Source: Pseudomonas congelans
GTDB taxonomy: Bacteria > Pseudomonadota > Gammaproteobacteria > Pseudomonadales > Pseudomonadaceae
NCBI RefSeq assembly: GCF_900103225.1
Contig: NZ_FNJH01000001.1
Location: 1,331,533-1,395,532 of the forward strand
DNA: 64,000 nucleotides
Direction of reading: 5' to 3'
The notes beneath the pieces were generated by a model that was not told the origin of the DNA, ran no database searches, and saw only the letters and a list, made by a program, of their open reading frames with translations. Positions 63,766 to 64,000 of the stretch are shown here, piece after piece; the first letter of the stretch is position 1; each line of letters begins with the position of its first letter. Position numbers and translations under genes: made by a program.

Positions 63766-64000
63766 TCAGACCAGCTGCAACTCATCGATGTGCCGGTAAT
63801 CAGCCCCCAGACTCGATGCCAGTTCCCGCGCCCTTCCCAGGCGGATCGGGCCTTTCTCGATATCGATCAGCAAACTGGCGCAGTCGAATGCAGGCAGTGC
63901 CGGTAACGACTTGATCCGGCCATCGGTCAGCACCAGAACCCGCTGCTGTTCGGCCGGATAGCGTTTTTGCCGTTGCGCCAGCCATTCAGCCGCCTGTTGC
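63766..64000 (-). CDS. VWA-domain protein, ChlD/magnesium-chelatase-like, C-terminal fragment
   Basis: An open frame enters from the right edge and stops with TGA (63766-63768 on the plus strand). The visible 77 residues include 'QRVLVLTDGRIKSLPALPAF' (end of the von Willebrand A fold), 'SLLIDIEKGPIRLGRARELA' and 'YRHIDELQLV', as in the ChlD-like subunit often found beside cobN and a ChlI-like ATPase in cobalamin synthesis loci. The start and the rest of the operon lie outside the window. Confidence 0.75.
   Translation of the reverse strand, partial: QQAAEWLAQRQKRYPAEQQRVLVLTDGRIKSLPALPAFDCASLLIDIEKGPIRLGRARELASSLGADYRHIDELQLV

Overview
This window looks like chromosome from a fluorescent pseudomonad of the Pseudomonas syringae type. 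The grounds are gene content and protein wording: a MexEF-OprN pump, an MvaT/MvaU H-NS-like protein, a gnd-zwf pair, a TreYZ trehalose operon fused to glycogen genes, AhpCF, and UppP. Base composition also fits: GC-rich genes separated by short AT-rich leaders. I see no rRNA, tRNA, CRISPR array or insertion sequence. The only mobile-type gene is a tyrosine recombinase at 25.4-26.3 kb.

Layout. 0-2.3 kb: the tail of an NAD(P)-binding protein, an Old Yellow Enzyme and a divergent LysR regulator. 2.5-7.7 kb: a four-gene peptide/nickel-class ABC importer. 7.9-11 kb: a four-gene polar-amino-acid-class importer resembling EhuBCDA (ectoine/hydroxyectoine). 11-13 kb: a chemoreceptor. 13.3-19.2 kb: mexE-mexF-oprN, with a possible MexT site upstream and a strong terminator downstream. 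19.3-22.9 kb: a membrane-anchored TPR protein, an H-NS-family protein starting with TTG, a candidate structured small RNA, a DUF4946 protein and glyoxalase I. 23-25.3 kb: ahpC and ahpF. 25.4-27.5 kb: a recombinase and a KfrA-like coiled-coil DNA-binding protein, divergently transcribed across a palindrome-rich AT-rich gap. 27.5-31.2 kb: a PAS sensor kinase, glutathione reductase and GalU. 31.6-33.7 kb: two small lipoproteins, a DUF1883 protein, a small unknown protein and AlkB. 33.7-38.8 kb: a minus-strand operon gnd-zwf-HAD phosphatase-GH15. 39.1-40 kb: a 57-codon coiled-coil micro-gene and a GNAT acetyltransferase. 40.6-54.7 kb: one long, largely translationally coupled plus-strand operon, glgA-treZ-malQ-treY-DUF2934-glgX followed by four genes of unknown joint function (acyl-CoA-dehydrogenase-like, PIG-L deacetylase, NodS-like methyltransferase, family 2 glycosyltransferase). 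54.7-61 kb: mixed housekeeping and accessory genes (esterase-like, azoreductase, LysR, PcaD-like, MmcQ/YjbR, DUF1294, UppP). 60.6-63.6 kb: a pnuC-kinase salvage pair, a VpsR-like enhancer-binding-protein relative and a small unknown gene. 63.8-64 kb: the C-terminus of a VWA/ChlD-like protein.

How the parts work together. The carbohydrate block (33.7-54.7 kb) joins the oxidative pentose phosphate route to alpha-glucan synthesis and breakdown and to TreY/TreZ trehalose release, which suits osmotic and desiccation stress in a leaf bacterium. The glgA leader has a GGA-loop hairpin typical of RsmA/CsrA sites, and the candidate small RNA near 21.6 kb also displays GGA motifs in stems, so post-transcriptional control is a plausible link. 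The best candidates for something undescribed are the four-gene deacetylase/methyltransferase/glycosyltransferase cassette coupled to glgX, the recombinase-KfrA pair with its inverted repeats, and the structured RNA. All functions are inferred from sequence reading alone; no database search was run.
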